From contig PYVY01000004.1 in assembly GCA_003056425.1 (NCBI GenBank), forward strand, positions 62,001-126,000: a DNA stretch of 64,000 nucleotides, given 5' to 3'. The notes beneath the pieces were generated by a model. It had not been told where the DNA came from, did no database searches, and saw nothing but the letters and a program-made list of their open reading frames with translations. Position numbers and translations under genes: made by a program. Positions within the stretch are counted from its first letter, which is position 1. Each line of letters begins with the position of its first letter. The DNA comes from Alteromonas indica. GTDB taxonomy: Bacteria; Pseudomonadota; Gammaproteobacteria; Enterobacterales; Alteromonadaceae. Positions 8,777 to 17,606 of the stretch are shown here, piece after piece.

Positions 8777-9390
8777 TTCACACTTTTTTTGAGCAACTGG
8801 CGGCTACCTCTGCCCTGGAATGGGCTGCGGTAATTCTGGCCCTGGGCTATGTCTGGTTGGCGGCCCGCCAAAATAACTGGTGCTGGTTGTGCGCGTTTGT
8901 CAGTACGGCAATTTACACTTATCTGTTTTGGCAGGTCACGCTGCCATTTCAGTCGGTGCTTAATTTCTTTTACATGCTAATGGCAGTGTATGGGTATTAT
9001 CAATGGCAACAAGGCACGGAGGAGGGCAATCAGGTGCGTTCCTGGCCATGGCTGTGGCATGCGTTATTGGTGCCGGTACTGTTATTGGTGGGCTGGGGAT
9101 TGTCGCTGGTGGCAGAAGGCCAGTTTAATAACGAGTTCTTATGGTTGGATGCCTGTATACAGGTACTTAGTGTGGTGACCACTTTTATGGTGGCGCACAA
9201 GATCCTGCAAAACTGGGTGTACTGGTTTTTTATCAATCTAGCTTCTGCATATTTGTACGGTCAATCTGGGCTGGTGCTATCGGCTTGTCTGTTCGCCGGT
9301 TATATCGGCTTTTCTGTTTACGGCTACGTGCAGTGGCATGCCCAGTATCGTCATCAACAGCAAGCGCAGGATATGCATGTCTATTCCTGA
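8773..9390 (+). CDS. pnuT: PnuC-family permease, probable thiamine transporter PnuT
   Basis: A 205-residue inner-membrane protein with about seven hydrophobic helices and the Trp/Tyr-rich pattern of PnuC vitamin transporters (NWCWLCAFVSTAIYTYLFW, then FFYMLMAVYGYYQW). PnuC members transport nicotinamide riboside, but members inside TPP-riboswitch operons are assigned to thiamine. The family works by facilitated diffusion coupled to trapping by a cytoplasmic kinase, which fits the kinase-like gene that overlaps its 3' end. It shares ATGA with the upstream gene. Confidence 0.85.
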   Translation: MIHTFFEQLAATSALEWAAVILALGYVWLAARQNNWCWLCAFVSTAIYTYLFWQVTLPFQSVLNFFYMLMAVYGYYQWQQGTEEGNQVRSWPWLWHALLVPVLLLVGWGLSLVAEGQFNNEFLWLDACIQVLSVVTTFMVAHKILQNWVYWFFINLASAYLYGQSGLVLSACLFAGYIGFSVYGYVQWHAQYRHQQQAQDMHVYS

Positions 9391-10171
9391 GTACCTTGCA
9401 GAGTCGTTGCAGCTGCAATCACCGGTAACCTGTGAACCTATCGCGGGAGGGGCGGTTAATCATATATATTCGCTTACCGACCGCGAGCATCACTACATTG
9501 TAAAGTGGTTAGGTAATGATAGCTTTAGCGGTATCGACAGGGCTGCCCAGTTTGCGATGCAAAAGCAACTGGCGGCACATTCTATAGCGCCGGCGCCGGT
9601 ATGGTTAAGTGAGGACCATAAGTGGTGGGTAGAGCAGTTTGTGACCGGCGATAGCCCCAACATTAGCGCAATACAGTTGGCTGGGGCGTTAAGTCAAATT
9701 CATCAACTGCCGGTTAGTGCGCCATCGTTAGATCTGGTGCAACGCTTGGTTCATTATCAAGCAGCCGGGAAAATTGCAGATACCGATGAACTTGCTATTG
9801 CAACGCGCCGCGTGATCACCGCGTTAAGCGCCCGTGAGAACACTCATAGCGGCCTCGAAGATGACATCGTTTTTTGTCATAATGATTTATCTGCCGGACA
9901 TATAATGCGGCTCTCCCCGCTACTGATTATAGACTGGGAGTATGGCGCCCGGGCAAACCGCTATTTTGACCTGGCAGCATGCGCTTCTATTAACCAATTG
10001 GGCGCCAGCCAGTGCGCCAGCTTGGTTTGTGCGTATGCTGAACACACCCATATTCCGGTGGAGCGGGTAGCCGCTGAATTTGCCTTTTACCAGGAGGTCG
10101 TAACCGTGACCGAGGGCCTATGGACGGCGGCAGCAAAAAGCAGTGTAAAATCCACCCAGGCTGAGCAATAA
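9377..10171 (+). CDS. APH/choline-kinase-fold kinase, probable thiamine kinase
   Basis: A 264-residue aminoglycoside-phosphotransferase-fold kinase. The catalytic loop FCHNDLSAGHIM carries the Asp of the HND motif, and the metal-binding segment is LLIIDWEYGARANRYFDLA. The operon suggests it phosphorylates imported thiamine to thiamine monophosphate, trapping it in the cell, as ThiK does. The start at 9377 is chosen because AGG lies 6-8 bp before it; it overlaps pnuT by 14 bp. A choline or other small-molecule kinase is possible but less likely here. Confidence 0.75.
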   Translation: MSIPEYLAESLQLQSPVTCEPIAGGAVNHIYSLTDREHHYIVKWLGNDSFSGIDRAAQFAMQKQLAAHSIAPAPVWLSEDHKWWVEQFVTGDSPNISAIQLAGALSQIHQLPVSAPSLDLVQRLVHYQAAGKIADTDELAIATRRVITALSARENTHSGLEDDIVFCHNDLSAGHIMRLSPLLIIDWEYGARANRYFDLAACASINQLGASQCASLVCAYAEHTHIPVERVAAEFAFYQEVVTVTEGLWTAAAKSSVKSTQAEQ

Positions 10172-10265
10172 ATGTGCATTATGGGTGAAAGGTAAGCGGT
10201 TGGCACACCAATGATGAAAAATGCTTTACCTTTTAAATCGCATACGTATAATGCGATACCGCGCT

Positions 10266-10342
10266 AGGGGTGTAGTTCGAATTGGTAGAACAGCGGTCTC
10301 CAAAACCGATGGTTGGGGGTTCGAGTCCCTCCACCCCTGCCA
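10266..10342 (+). tRNA. tRNA-Trp (anticodon CCA)
   Basis: A complete cloverleaf with encoded CCA end. Acceptor AGGGGTG (10266-10272) pairs with CACCCCT (10332-10338), discriminator G, CCA at 10340-10342. The anticodon loop CTCCAAA has CCA at 10300-10302, and the T loop TTCGAGT is present. It closely matches E. coli tRNA-Trp. It stands alone between the thiamine operon and holD; no integrase or attachment-site repeat is visible beside it. Confidence 0.97.
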
Positions 10343-10402
10343 CTTTCCTTTCTTTTTGTACCAACAAAAGCTACTGTAGTCTTACGTTAGCCTGAAGCAA
10401 AA

Positions 10403-10906
10403 ATGTCCTTGTTAAATCAAACTCAAATTGCCGCTTTGCAACAAATGGGTCTGTGTGTATGGCAAACGCCTGCCAACACAGCGTCTGCGCCTATTGCAAC
10501 CGCTACAACGGTGCCGGTAGCTAAAGATCGCGCGGGGCATCTGGCTGCGTTGCGTTCAACGTTGGCCAACAGCGCTACCGCCAAAACATCGCCAACCACG
10601 ATAGCTTCCGAACAGCAAGCGCCTGAATCAGTGTTACCTGCCAGCCATGACCAGGCAAACAGTAAAGAGCGTCGGGCATCTGCGGCTACACCACTTACCC
10701 GGGAACAGCTGACTCGCTTTTGCGCTTTGGTTGAGGATATCGAGCAGGCAATCCAGCTGGTCACCGGTGATCTCTCGCCGGTAACCATTATGGTTGGCCA
10801 GCGACTACAGTTTACTCACCGTGAAGTTACTTTACCTGTATCACCGGAAGAGCTTACTGCTACACACAAACGGCAGCTATGGCAGTTGCTGGGGCAAACG
10901 GCATAA
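10403..10906 (+). CDS. holD: DNA polymerase III psi subunit (HolD-like)
   Basis: A 167-residue protein whose start (AALQQMGLCVWQ) resembles the N-terminal segment of HolD, the part that binds the chi subunit. Residues 25-90 are low-complexity, rich in Ala, Thr and Ser. A C-terminal region (about 95-167) matches the length of the psi core. Psi links the clamp loader to chi and single-strand binding protein. The gene ends 3 bp before rimI, the usual holD-rimI order in gammaproteobacteria, which supports an otherwise weakly conserved family. Somewhat longer than E. coli HolD because of the linker. Confidence 0.8.
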   Translation: MSLLNQTQIAALQQMGLCVWQTPANTASAPIATATTVPVAKDRAGHLAALRSTLANSATAKTSPTTIASEQQAPESVLPASHDQANSKERRASAATPLTREQLTRFCALVEDIEQAIQLVTGDLSPVTIMVGQRLQFTHREVTLPVSPEELTATHKRQLWQLLGQTA

Positions 10907-10909
10907 TCA

Positions 10910-11368
10910 ATGTCCGAGCTAATGGTGTGCAAGCCAGACCCGCAAGCGCTACAGGCAGCTTATCAAATTCATCAACAAGTGGTGCCGCGACCCTGGCGCT
11001 TTGACACCTTTATCGATTGTACCACCGCACCGTATAGTGCTCGTGTTGTCCTTCAGGGGCACCGGGTGATTGGCTATGCACTGCTGCTGATGGTAGTAGA
11101 TGAAGCTACTTTGATGGATATCGGTATAGTCGAGGATGCTCGGGGTATCGGTGCCGGTCAGCAGTTGCTGCAGGGCGTTATTGCGCACTGTAAAGCCAGC
11201 CATATGGCTAGCCTGTGGCTTGAGGTACGCAGCAGCAACCGGGTGGCCAGACAGCTCTATAGCAAAGCAGGTTTTATTATTCAGGAAGTTCGCAAGGGCT
11301 ATTATCCGGCTACCGCGCACACCCCAACTGAAGACGCCGTCATTATGACAATGTCCTTAAACGCCTAA
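10910..11368 (+). CDS. rimI: ribosomal protein S18 alanine N-acetyltransferase
   Basis: A 152-residue GNAT acetyltransferase predicted to acetylate the N-terminal alanine of ribosomal protein S18. Family features are seen: the central strand LMDIGIVEDARGIGAGQQLL with the acetyl-CoA loop (RGIGAG), and the RimI-type C-terminal motif LEVRSSNRVARQLYSKAGF followed by RKGYYP. It begins 3 bp after the holD stop codon, so the two are co-transcribed. Confidence 0.93.
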   Translation: MSELMVCKPDPQALQAAYQIHQQVVPRPWRFDTFIDCTTAPYSARVVLQGHRVIGYALLLMVVDEATLMDIGIVEDARGIGAGQQLLQGVIAHCKASHMASLWLEVRSSNRVARQLYSKAGFIIQEVRKGYYPATAHTPTEDAVIMTMSLNA

Positions 11369-11607
11369 AATAAGCGTTTCTCAATTTATACCTTTCAAAA
11401 AAACACGCTGAATTAAGCGTTTTATCAAATTATATCCTTCTGAAAAATATAAATAAAAAATTGACTTTAGGTTTATTTCTGAACCCCTAAAATACTTGCG
11501 TATTGTCGCTTATACGCTGATTTTCCAGGGGGAGCGCTACTCTTACTGCATCTCGCTGTGGCACGTCGCTCCAGCGCCATCTGACTTTAACGAAGTGTGT
11601 TGCAGTT

Positions 11608-13557
11608 ATGAAAAAATCAGTATTAGTAATGTCAATTGTTGCCTGTTCCTCGTTAATCACCGCTTGCGGTGGTTCTGGCGGTAGCAGCGAAACTTCTCCT
11701 ACACAAAGCATGGCCTCGATAAGTCAGGCTCCGCCCCTCACTTCTGGGTCATCCAGCCAATTGCCGGTGAGCACTGCCGAGGATAACGCAGATTCTGAGG
11801 CCAATAGCGCACAGCCACAAGATACGTCAGTGGCGCTTAATATAAACCGCGAGCAGTTAAGCGAAACCGTTACTGCCGAGCCCTCGCTGTACCGGCTTGG
11901 CGCGCAGGTATCTAAGATCTCCAGCGATATGACTGCGTGGGCTTTTAGTGATGTATTTAAAACAGCCGGCCTGACCGGCCAGCCCCTGGCAGATAACCCA
12001 CACGGATGGTTTTTTAGCAAAGCTGGAATTTGGTCTACCGCCCAAAGCCATAAAATTCAGGTCGATAAAAATGGTTGGCCCACTAGCATGGCGCTATCAG
12101 ACGGCACCCGCGCTGATACCATTTTTACCACCGTTATGAGTGCTGAAATTGACACCGCTTATGAAGCAGGTGAGTACACACTCACCTATACCGGTGAAGG
12201 CGAATTTGAATTTACTAACGCCACGGTGGTAGAGCAGTCACCCGGTGAAATTATTTTACAGTATGCCGGTTATGGCGCGCTGACCATTGCTATCACCACA
12301 ACCGACCCGCAAGGCAGCGGCGACTATTTACGGAATATCCAGCTACTGCGGCCAGGTGCTTCAGACGCTAACCTGTTTACTCAGTCGTATTTAAATTATT
12401 TGAAACCAGCCAAAGTCATCCGTCCCACTAACTGGTTTAGCGATGCCGCTTTGTACAACCGGGTAAGTGACACCGCGTTTACTCGTTTTGACAGTCAGGG
12501 GTGGGCCGAGCGCGCTACTTTAGATAACAGTAACTGGGGGGCGGCAAAAGGGGCGCCCTACGAGTTGATGATTGAGCTGGCTAACCGTTCTGCCTCGCAT
12601 TTATGGTTAAATGTGCCGTTAACCGCGGACAATACATACATTGAGCAATTAGCCCGGTTACTCCATGACGGGCTGAACACTAACAAGGTGTTATACCTTG
12701 AATTAGGTAACGAATTAACCAAGCGTACGTATCCCCAGCGTTTGGGCCGCGAGTATGCGGTCGCCCAGGCTGAGCTACGCTGGCCCGAAGCGCGCAATAC
12801 TGAACTAATGCAAGGCCGCTCAGCATTAGAACAGGAAAATTTGTTAATCAGTAACTGGCAGGCCGCCCGGACCCTGGAAATTAAACAGCGCTTTGCGACG
12901 ATATGGGGAGACGATATGGCGCGTGTGGTTACCGTATTGGCGGGGACCGTACAAGACAGTGGGAATCTGACAACTTACAACCAAATGCTGCTAGAAGGCG
13001 CATTGCTAGCGGAATTTGAGGGAAGCCAGGCGCCAGGCGACTGGGCTGATACGTTGGCGGTAGATCCTATGGTTGTAAATACAGCCGGAACCCAGTTGAG
13101 TATTGATAGCGCTTCAGCCATGTTGGCCGATGCACAAAACTTTGTTGAAGGAACCGATCGCTTTTATGCTCAGGCCGATACTCCAGGGTTACGCTATGGT
13201 ATCCGTCAGGCAGCAGAGCTGACCCGCCAGTATGGTATCGCACTGACAGCCTATGCCGGAGGTCATGATTTTAACGCCTCGTCTTACCTTAACTTTCAGG
13301 TGTTAAAAAGCGCCCAGATGTATGACCTGTATCAGGCAGTATTTGAAGTATGGGAAGAGGAAAACGGCGGTATGTTTATCGCAGGCAAAGGTATCACCAG
13401 CGCATCATTGCCAGCTTATTGTGCCAGCGCTAGCTATGTGCGTGCTGACCAGGTTGCCAGCATCGGTTTAAAAGAAACCCAAATGCAGGACGAGCAGGAT
13501 GCGCATATGTACCGTGCCTGGCGCGATCAAATGCGTAAAATTGGGCAGATAAAATAG
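11608..13557 (+). CDS. large secreted lipoprotein, glycoside-hydrolase-like
   Basis: A 649-residue lipoprotein: signal peptide with lipobox LITAC (Cys at about 20), then a Ser/Thr/Gly-rich linker to about residue 75. The middle contains ASHLWLNVPLTADNTYIEQLARLL followed by KVLYLELGNEL, a pattern like the nucleophile or acid/base strand of clan-A glycoside hydrolases (a strand ending in Asn-Glu). Similar layouts occur in proteins annotated as cellulose-binding in polysaccharide-degrading marine bacteria. The substrate and catalytic activity are not established. It is monocistronic, with a long hairpin downstream. Codon use looks like its neighbours. Confidence 0.55.
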   Translation: MKKSVLVMSIVACSSLITACGGSGGSSETSPTQSMASISQAPPLTSGSSSQLPVSTAEDNADSEANSAQPQDTSVALNINREQLSETVTAEPSLYRLGAQVSKISSDMTAWAFSDVFKTAGLTGQPLADNPHGWFFSKAGIWSTAQSHKIQVDKNGWPTSMALSDGTRADTIFTTVMSAEIDTAYEAGEYTLTYTGEGEFEFTNATVVEQSPGEIILQYAGYGALTIAITTTDPQGSGDYLRNIQLLRPGASDANLFTQSYLNYLKPAKVIRPTNWFSDAALYNRVSDTAFTRFDSQGWAERATLDNSNWGAAKGAPYELMIELANRSASHLWLNVPLTADNTYIEQLARLLHDGLNTNKVLYLELGNELTKRTYPQRLGREYAVAQAELRWPEARNTELMQGRSALEQENLLISNWQAARTLEIKQRFATIWGDDMARVVTVLAGTVQDSGNLTTYNQMLLEGALLAEFEGSQAPGDWADTLAVDPMVVNTAGTQLSIDSASAMLADAQNFVEGTDRFYAQADTPGLRYGIRQAAELTRQYGIALTAYAGGHDFNASSYLNFQVLKSAQMYDLYQAVFEVWEEENGGMFIAGKGITSASLPAYCASASYVRADQVASIGLKETQMQDEQDAHMYRAWRDQMRKIGQIK

Positions 13558-13633
13558 CGCGACTTAAGCGTCACTGGCCGGCCCCACGCAACCAGAACCA
13601 CCTCGGGAACGCAGTAGCGCTACCATACTACCA

Positions 13634-13672
13634 AAAACACATCAGCCGGGATTGTCCCGGCTGATGTGTTTT
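13634..13672. terminator. long perfect hairpin, probable terminator
   Basis: AAAACACATCAGCCGGGA (13634-13651) and its exact complement (13655-13672) form an 18-bp stem with a 3-base loop. The arm ends are A-rich and T-rich, so it could stop transcription from either side. It follows the lipoprotein gene. Confidence 0.8.
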
Positions 13673-13823
13673 CAGCAATCCGCCGGCTTTAGTCAGCTAA
13701 AGCGGCTGTTCATTTATCAATTTTCCGGTGCCAGTTGCGGTGCCAGATTGGCAAGAAATATTGCTTTGGCTTGCCGGGGCGGGTCGGTATGGTAGGACAA
13801 ACGGGTTACAAAGCATAACCAAA

Positions 13824-14222
13824 ATGTCTAGTCCAATGCTTTTCTTGCTTTTGCGGGTGTGCCAGTATCCTTGCCATCAATTTATCAATGCGCTTTGTGC
13901 GCATGACAGCAGTGGATACTCTATGGGCAAAGTACGTAATCGGGCATTTTTCAGTAGCCGGCGATTTTCCGTAAATCTGGTAACCTATCCAGAAGGCCAT
14001 CAGGTACTCAGGCACAATGACCCCATGGGCGGGGGGCGCTATTTCAAATTCAACATTGTGTTAAAGCAGCCCGCGCAAGGCGGTATATTCGCCGCTGATA
14101 GTGTCATCTTTAACTGGTTTAACCGCGTCATTTTATTTCGCCCGGATTTGCATTCACACAGTGTTAGCCGAATAGAGCAAGGCCAACGTAAGCTATTAAG
14201 TATGGCATTTCTGCTGCCATGA
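13824..14222 (+). CDS. compact 2OG-Fe(II) oxygenase-like protein
   Basis: A small protein (about 132 residues from ATG 13824) with the double-stranded beta-helix signature of 2-oxoglutarate/iron dioxygenases. It has a proximal HxD-type motif in VLRHNDPMGGGRYFKFNIVL, a distal His in DLHSHSV, and a downstream Arg in QGQRKLLSM that would bind 2-oxoglutarate. All three iron ligands and the arginine therefore appear present. A GTG at 13728 would add 32 unlikely residues; the RBS before 13824 is poor, so the start is uncertain. The substrate is unknown; prolyl-hydroxylase-like activity is one possibility. Confidence 0.6.
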   Translation: MSSPMLFLLLRVCQYPCHQFINALCAHDSSGYSMGKVRNRAFFSSRRFSVNLVTYPEGHQVLRHNDPMGGGRYFKFNIVLKQPAQGGIFAADSVIFNWFNRVILFRPDLHSHSVSRIEQGQRKLLSMAFLLP

Positions 14223-14508
14223 ACTTCAGCGGTTCTGTGGTAGGGGAAACTGTAAAGGCGGAGCGGGGGAGATGGGCGTATCCGCCAGCTGAGTGTGTAT
14301 TTTCGGTGTAAAATACGCCACACTGTAAATTCGGGTGCTAGCAATACACCATGCCTTTGCGCGGCGTAGCCTGGTTTATTTGATCCCCCCTGGCATTGAG
14401 TTTACCCAGAGCGTTATCGACGTGCAGCGTAAGTCGCTACACACATACTTTATCATCGGGTGGCCAGCAGGACCGTGCCTCCGGTTTAATAATAAGACCC
14501 AGTGTTGT

Positions 14509-16368
14509 ATGGAATCATCATTACTACCCAATATTGTCGCCTTTCTGGGGACGGTTGACCCATTTGATTTGCTGCGTGAAGAAGAACGTCATTCCCTGGC
14601 AGCCTCGGTGGATATTCTGTATCTGAAAAAGTCTGAAGCGTTACCGGGAGACCAAATAGTCGGGCAGGGGTTGTATATTGTTCGTACCGGGGCAGTGGAG
14701 CAGCGTCATCCCGATGGTAGTCTGCGCACCCGGCTGGCCGACAGTGATTTGTTCGGTTTCAGTCAGTTATACCGTTCGGGCGAATGTGGCTATTCGTTAA
14801 GTGCGATTGAAAATACCTTGCTTTATCGTATTCCAAAGCAGGTTATTCTGGATCTAATGGATAACAATCCTGGTATCCGTAATCACTTTTCTTCCCAGGA
14901 ATCAGTAAGATTAGCGCATTCCTCGGTCCCTCCTGAAGGCGAAGAAGCTCAGTATTTACGTAATGTAAAAGAGGTGATGAACCGGCGCGTACCCAAAGTA
15001 AAGTGTGACACACCTATACGTGAAGTTGCACAGGTCATGACCGATATGCATCGTTCCAGCGCATTGGTGTTTGAAGGGAACGTACTGGCTGGAGTGGTAA
15101 CCGACCGCGACCTGACCACCCGCGTACTGGCTACGGGAATGGATACCAGCCAGCCGGTCAGCGAGATAATGACAGAGCGCCCGCGTACGGTGCACCCTGA
15201 AGCGCCGCTGGCTCAAGCTATTGAAATTATGATGCAGCACAATGTGCGAAGTTTACCGGTGATGGAAGATGGTGAAGTGGTAGGCGTACTGACGGCTACC
15301 AGTTTGGTGGAAAACTCCCATGTGCAGGCAATTTATCTGATCAGCCAGGTATATCGGCAGAATTCTTTAAAGGATCTGATCAATCTGGTGCCGCGCCGCC
15401 AGGCTGTGTTTGAAGCGCTACAGGCAGCCCGCGTTGACGCCCGGGCAATTCAACAAATGGTCACCCTGATTGCCGATGCTTTTAACAAACGCATTTTACA
15501 GCTGGCAGAGGACAAGTTCGGGCCCGCCCCGATTCCTTACGCGTGGTTTTGTGCTGGCTCTCAGGCTCGTTTTGAAATGCACCTGGGATCTGATCAGGAC
15601 AACGGCATTATTTTACAATGGGAACCTGATGCCCAGGAAGCCACTTACTTTAAAAACCTGGCCAACTACGTGTGCCAGGCCTTAGATGATTGTGGCTATC
15701 CATTGTGTAAAGGGGATGTGATGGCCAGTAATGACCGCTGGCGGGTACCTTTAGCCGTATGGCAGAATTATGTCAAACAATGGGTGGCCGAATCGGAAGC
15801 CCAAAACTTACTGGATATCACTGTATTTCTGGACCTGCGGTTTTTGTACGGCACCGAACATTTAGTGGCCGCGCTGAAGCAGTCGTTACTGGCCCGGGTA
15901 GAAGGACATCATCGGTTTTTTGCCATTATGGTAGCCAATTCCCTGCGGATTAGCCCACCCCTGGGGCTGTTTAGAAAATTTGTTCTGACCCGCGACGGCG
16001 ACAACCGGCAGGTGCTTAATATTAAAAAGCAGGCGGTGAATCTGGTGGTCGATCTGGCCAGGGTCTACGCTTTGGCGGCGGGCAGTTCGGCTACCGAAAC
16101 TACCCATCGGCTGCGCGATGCGGCGAACAAGAAAGTCATCAATCAAGTGCACCGGCAAGAGCTTACCGAGGCCTTTCAATTTATAAATCTCGTTCGGTTT
16201 AAACATCAAAGCGATGTGGCCAGCCATGGCGGCGTGCAAGACAACCTGATTGCGCCATCCAGCCTAACCCCTTTTGAACGCAATCATTTAAAAGACGCAT
16301 TTCGGATTATTGCGCGCTATCAGGAAGCGGCGCAGCAACGATTTAACGCAGCGGGCATATTGCGATGA
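14509..16368 (+). CDS. cNMP-binding / CBS / DUF294 nucleotidyltransferase-like protein
   Basis: About 619 residues from ATG 14509. Domain order: a cyclic-nucleotide-binding-like domain (about 15-120, IVGQGLYIVRTGAVE), two CBS repeats (about 155-275, including GVVTDRDLTTRVLA and NVRSLPVMEDGEVVGVLT), and a DUF294 nucleotidyltransferase domain (about 330-450) with GSQARFEMHLGSDQDNGII, whose spaced Asp residues fit a metal site. A DUF294 C-terminal domain follows. CBS domains usually sense adenine nucleotides, which suggests an energy-state sensor. The family ends near ATG 14509, so a start further upstream is disfavoured. It overlaps the exonuclease gene by 4 bp. Confidence 0.85.
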   Translation: MESSLLPNIVAFLGTVDPFDLLREEERHSLAASVDILYLKKSEALPGDQIVGQGLYIVRTGAVEQRHPDGSLRTRLADSDLFGFSQLYRSGECGYSLSAIENTLLYRIPKQVILDLMDNNPGIRNHFSSQESVRLAHSSVPPEGEEAQYLRNVKEVMNRRVPKVKCDTPIREVAQVMTDMHRSSALVFEGNVLAGVVTDRDLTTRVLATGMDTSQPVSEIMTERPRTVHPEAPLAQAIEIMMQHNVRSLPVMEDGEVVGVLTATSLVENSHVQAIYLISQVYRQNSLKDLINLVPRRQAVFEALQAARVDARAIQQMVTLIADAFNKRILQLAEDKFGPAPIPYAWFCAGSQARFEMHLGSDQDNGIILQWEPDAQEATYFKNLANYVCQALDDCGYPLCKGDVMASNDRWRVPLAVWQNYVKQWVAESEAQNLLDITVFLDLRFLYGTEHLVAALKQSLLARVEGHHRFFAIMVANSLRISPPLGLFRKFVLTRDGDNRQVLNIKKQAVNLVVDLARVYALAAGSSATETTHRLRDAANKKVINQVHRQELTEAFQFINLVRFKHQSDVASHGGVQDNLIAPSSLTPFERNHLKDAFRIIARYQEAAQQRFNAAGILR

Positions 16369-17081
16369 GCCAAGGGTTGCTGTCACGTTTTCATCCTTTA
16401 CACCGAATGGAAAAACAGCGCTCCCGGGCTTTGCAAAAAGGCACTGTGCCAGCGTTGGCAAAGCCCCTGTTTGAAGCCGCCTTACCCTCGCCGGACTGCT
16501 TATTAAGCGAGGTGCAATGTGTTGTGCTGGACTTTGAAACCTCTGGCCTGGATTGTCCTAACGATGCCATTTTGTCGGTAGGAATGCTCAACCTTAATTA
16601 TCCGATATTATCATTAGGCAGTGCCCAGCATTATTATGTTAAGGCGGGCCACAGTGTGGTGGCCGATACCGCGGTAATAAACCATATTGTACCTGAGACT
16701 TTGATGGGCGGTATGCCGCCTGAACAGGTCGCCGGGTTATTGGTTGACGCGTTGCAGGGGAAAGTGGTGATTGCCCATGGGGCCTGGATTGAAAAACAGT
16801 TTTTACACGCCTTGTTAGGGCTGGACGACAATACCAGTCTGCCGCTGGTGTTTTTAGATACCCTGGCCATAGAGCGCAGCATGATGGTCAATACCGGTAT
16901 GGTTCGGCCTGATTTACGGCTGGCCAGTATCCGGGAGAACCGCAGCCTGCCCCCTTACCTGGCACATAACGCCTTTGCCGATGCAGTCGCTACCGGTGAA
17001 TTACTGCTGGCACAGGTGGCCGATATTTTCGGGTTGAAGCCACCCGTATTAGGGCCCTTGGTGCGCCGCTCTGCTAACTGA
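16365..17081 (+). CDS. DnaQ-like 3'-5' exonuclease (DEDDh)
   Basis: A 238-residue exonuclease of the DNA polymerase III epsilon type. ExoI is VVLDFETSGL (Asp, Glu), ExoII is VIAHGAWIEKQFL, and ExoIII is LAHNAFADAVATGELL with the His and Asp. All four acidic ligands and the His are present. Its ATG overlaps the stop of the DUF294 gene (ATGA), so the pair is translationally coupled. This pairing recurs in gammaproteobacteria. It is a free-standing nuclease, not the replicative proofreading subunit, because it lacks the polymerase-binding C-terminal tail. Confidence 0.85.
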   Translation: MSQGLLSRFHPLHRMEKQRSRALQKGTVPALAKPLFEAALPSPDCLLSEVQCVVLDFETSGLDCPNDAILSVGMLNLNYPILSLGSAQHYYVKAGHSVVADTAVINHIVPETLMGGMPPEQVAGLLVDALQGKVVIAHGAWIEKQFLHALLGLDDNTSLPLVFLDTLAIERSMMVNTGMVRPDLRLASIRENRSLPPYLAHNAFADAVATGELLLAQVADIFGLKPPVLGPLVRRSAN

Positions 17082-17606
17082 CCCGTCCGGTCAGCCACCG
17101 GCGCTGAGCGGGTTTATAACGATCGCCCTGGGGCGGCGTTCTAAAGCAAAAAATCCTACTAACTTAGCGCGTTGATAAGCCCCGCTTTGCTCACAGACGT
17201 GTTATTATGGCGGCCATCTGCGCGCCGGCGAATGCGCCGCAGTTGAAGCAGGCATGTGAGGTTTGTAAAATAGGCAACATAGCCAATCCCAGATTATGCC
17301 TAGCTAAGCCAGATCAGGCGTAGCTGAGCCAGTTAAAAAAACCGCAGGCTAATACTGGTATACGCCACCGTTTCACGGGGGCGCGAGGCGGCTTAACTGA
17401 GTTGCCTGCAGCCTGACTCATACACTGCTTGGCTAACATGCCGGCAGATTACACAAACATATTACAGCGGGCCGGATGTAACCTACGCTGTTACAACCGG
17501 TTATGTTGCGCTTGTTGCACGCCTCAGTAGGCCATGGGCAATAGGACAACCGCATTAGTTACCCGCTCCGTGCGGGAACCTATTTTAGAAGAAGCAAAGA
17601 ATATAC
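17082..17606 (+). other. 525-bp gene-free region upstream of prfC
   Basis: No open reading frame is credible here. It contains an imperfect 20-bp-spaced repeat (GCCTAGCTAAGCCAGA at 17298 and GCGTAGCTGAGCCAGT at 17318). A small hairpin near 17558-17579 (TTACCCGC...GCGGGAAC) lies just upstream of the prfC start. The prfC promoter should lie in this stretch, but I cannot place it. Confidence 0.5.

Noticed and set aside
10266..10342. tRNA-Trp as an integration site
   Set aside because: No integrase, phage gene or direct repeat of its 3' end is visible nearby.
14335..14508. N-terminal extension of the DUF294 protein
   Set aside because: The extra 58 residues do not resemble the cNMP-binding domain start; the family N-terminus fits ATG 14509.
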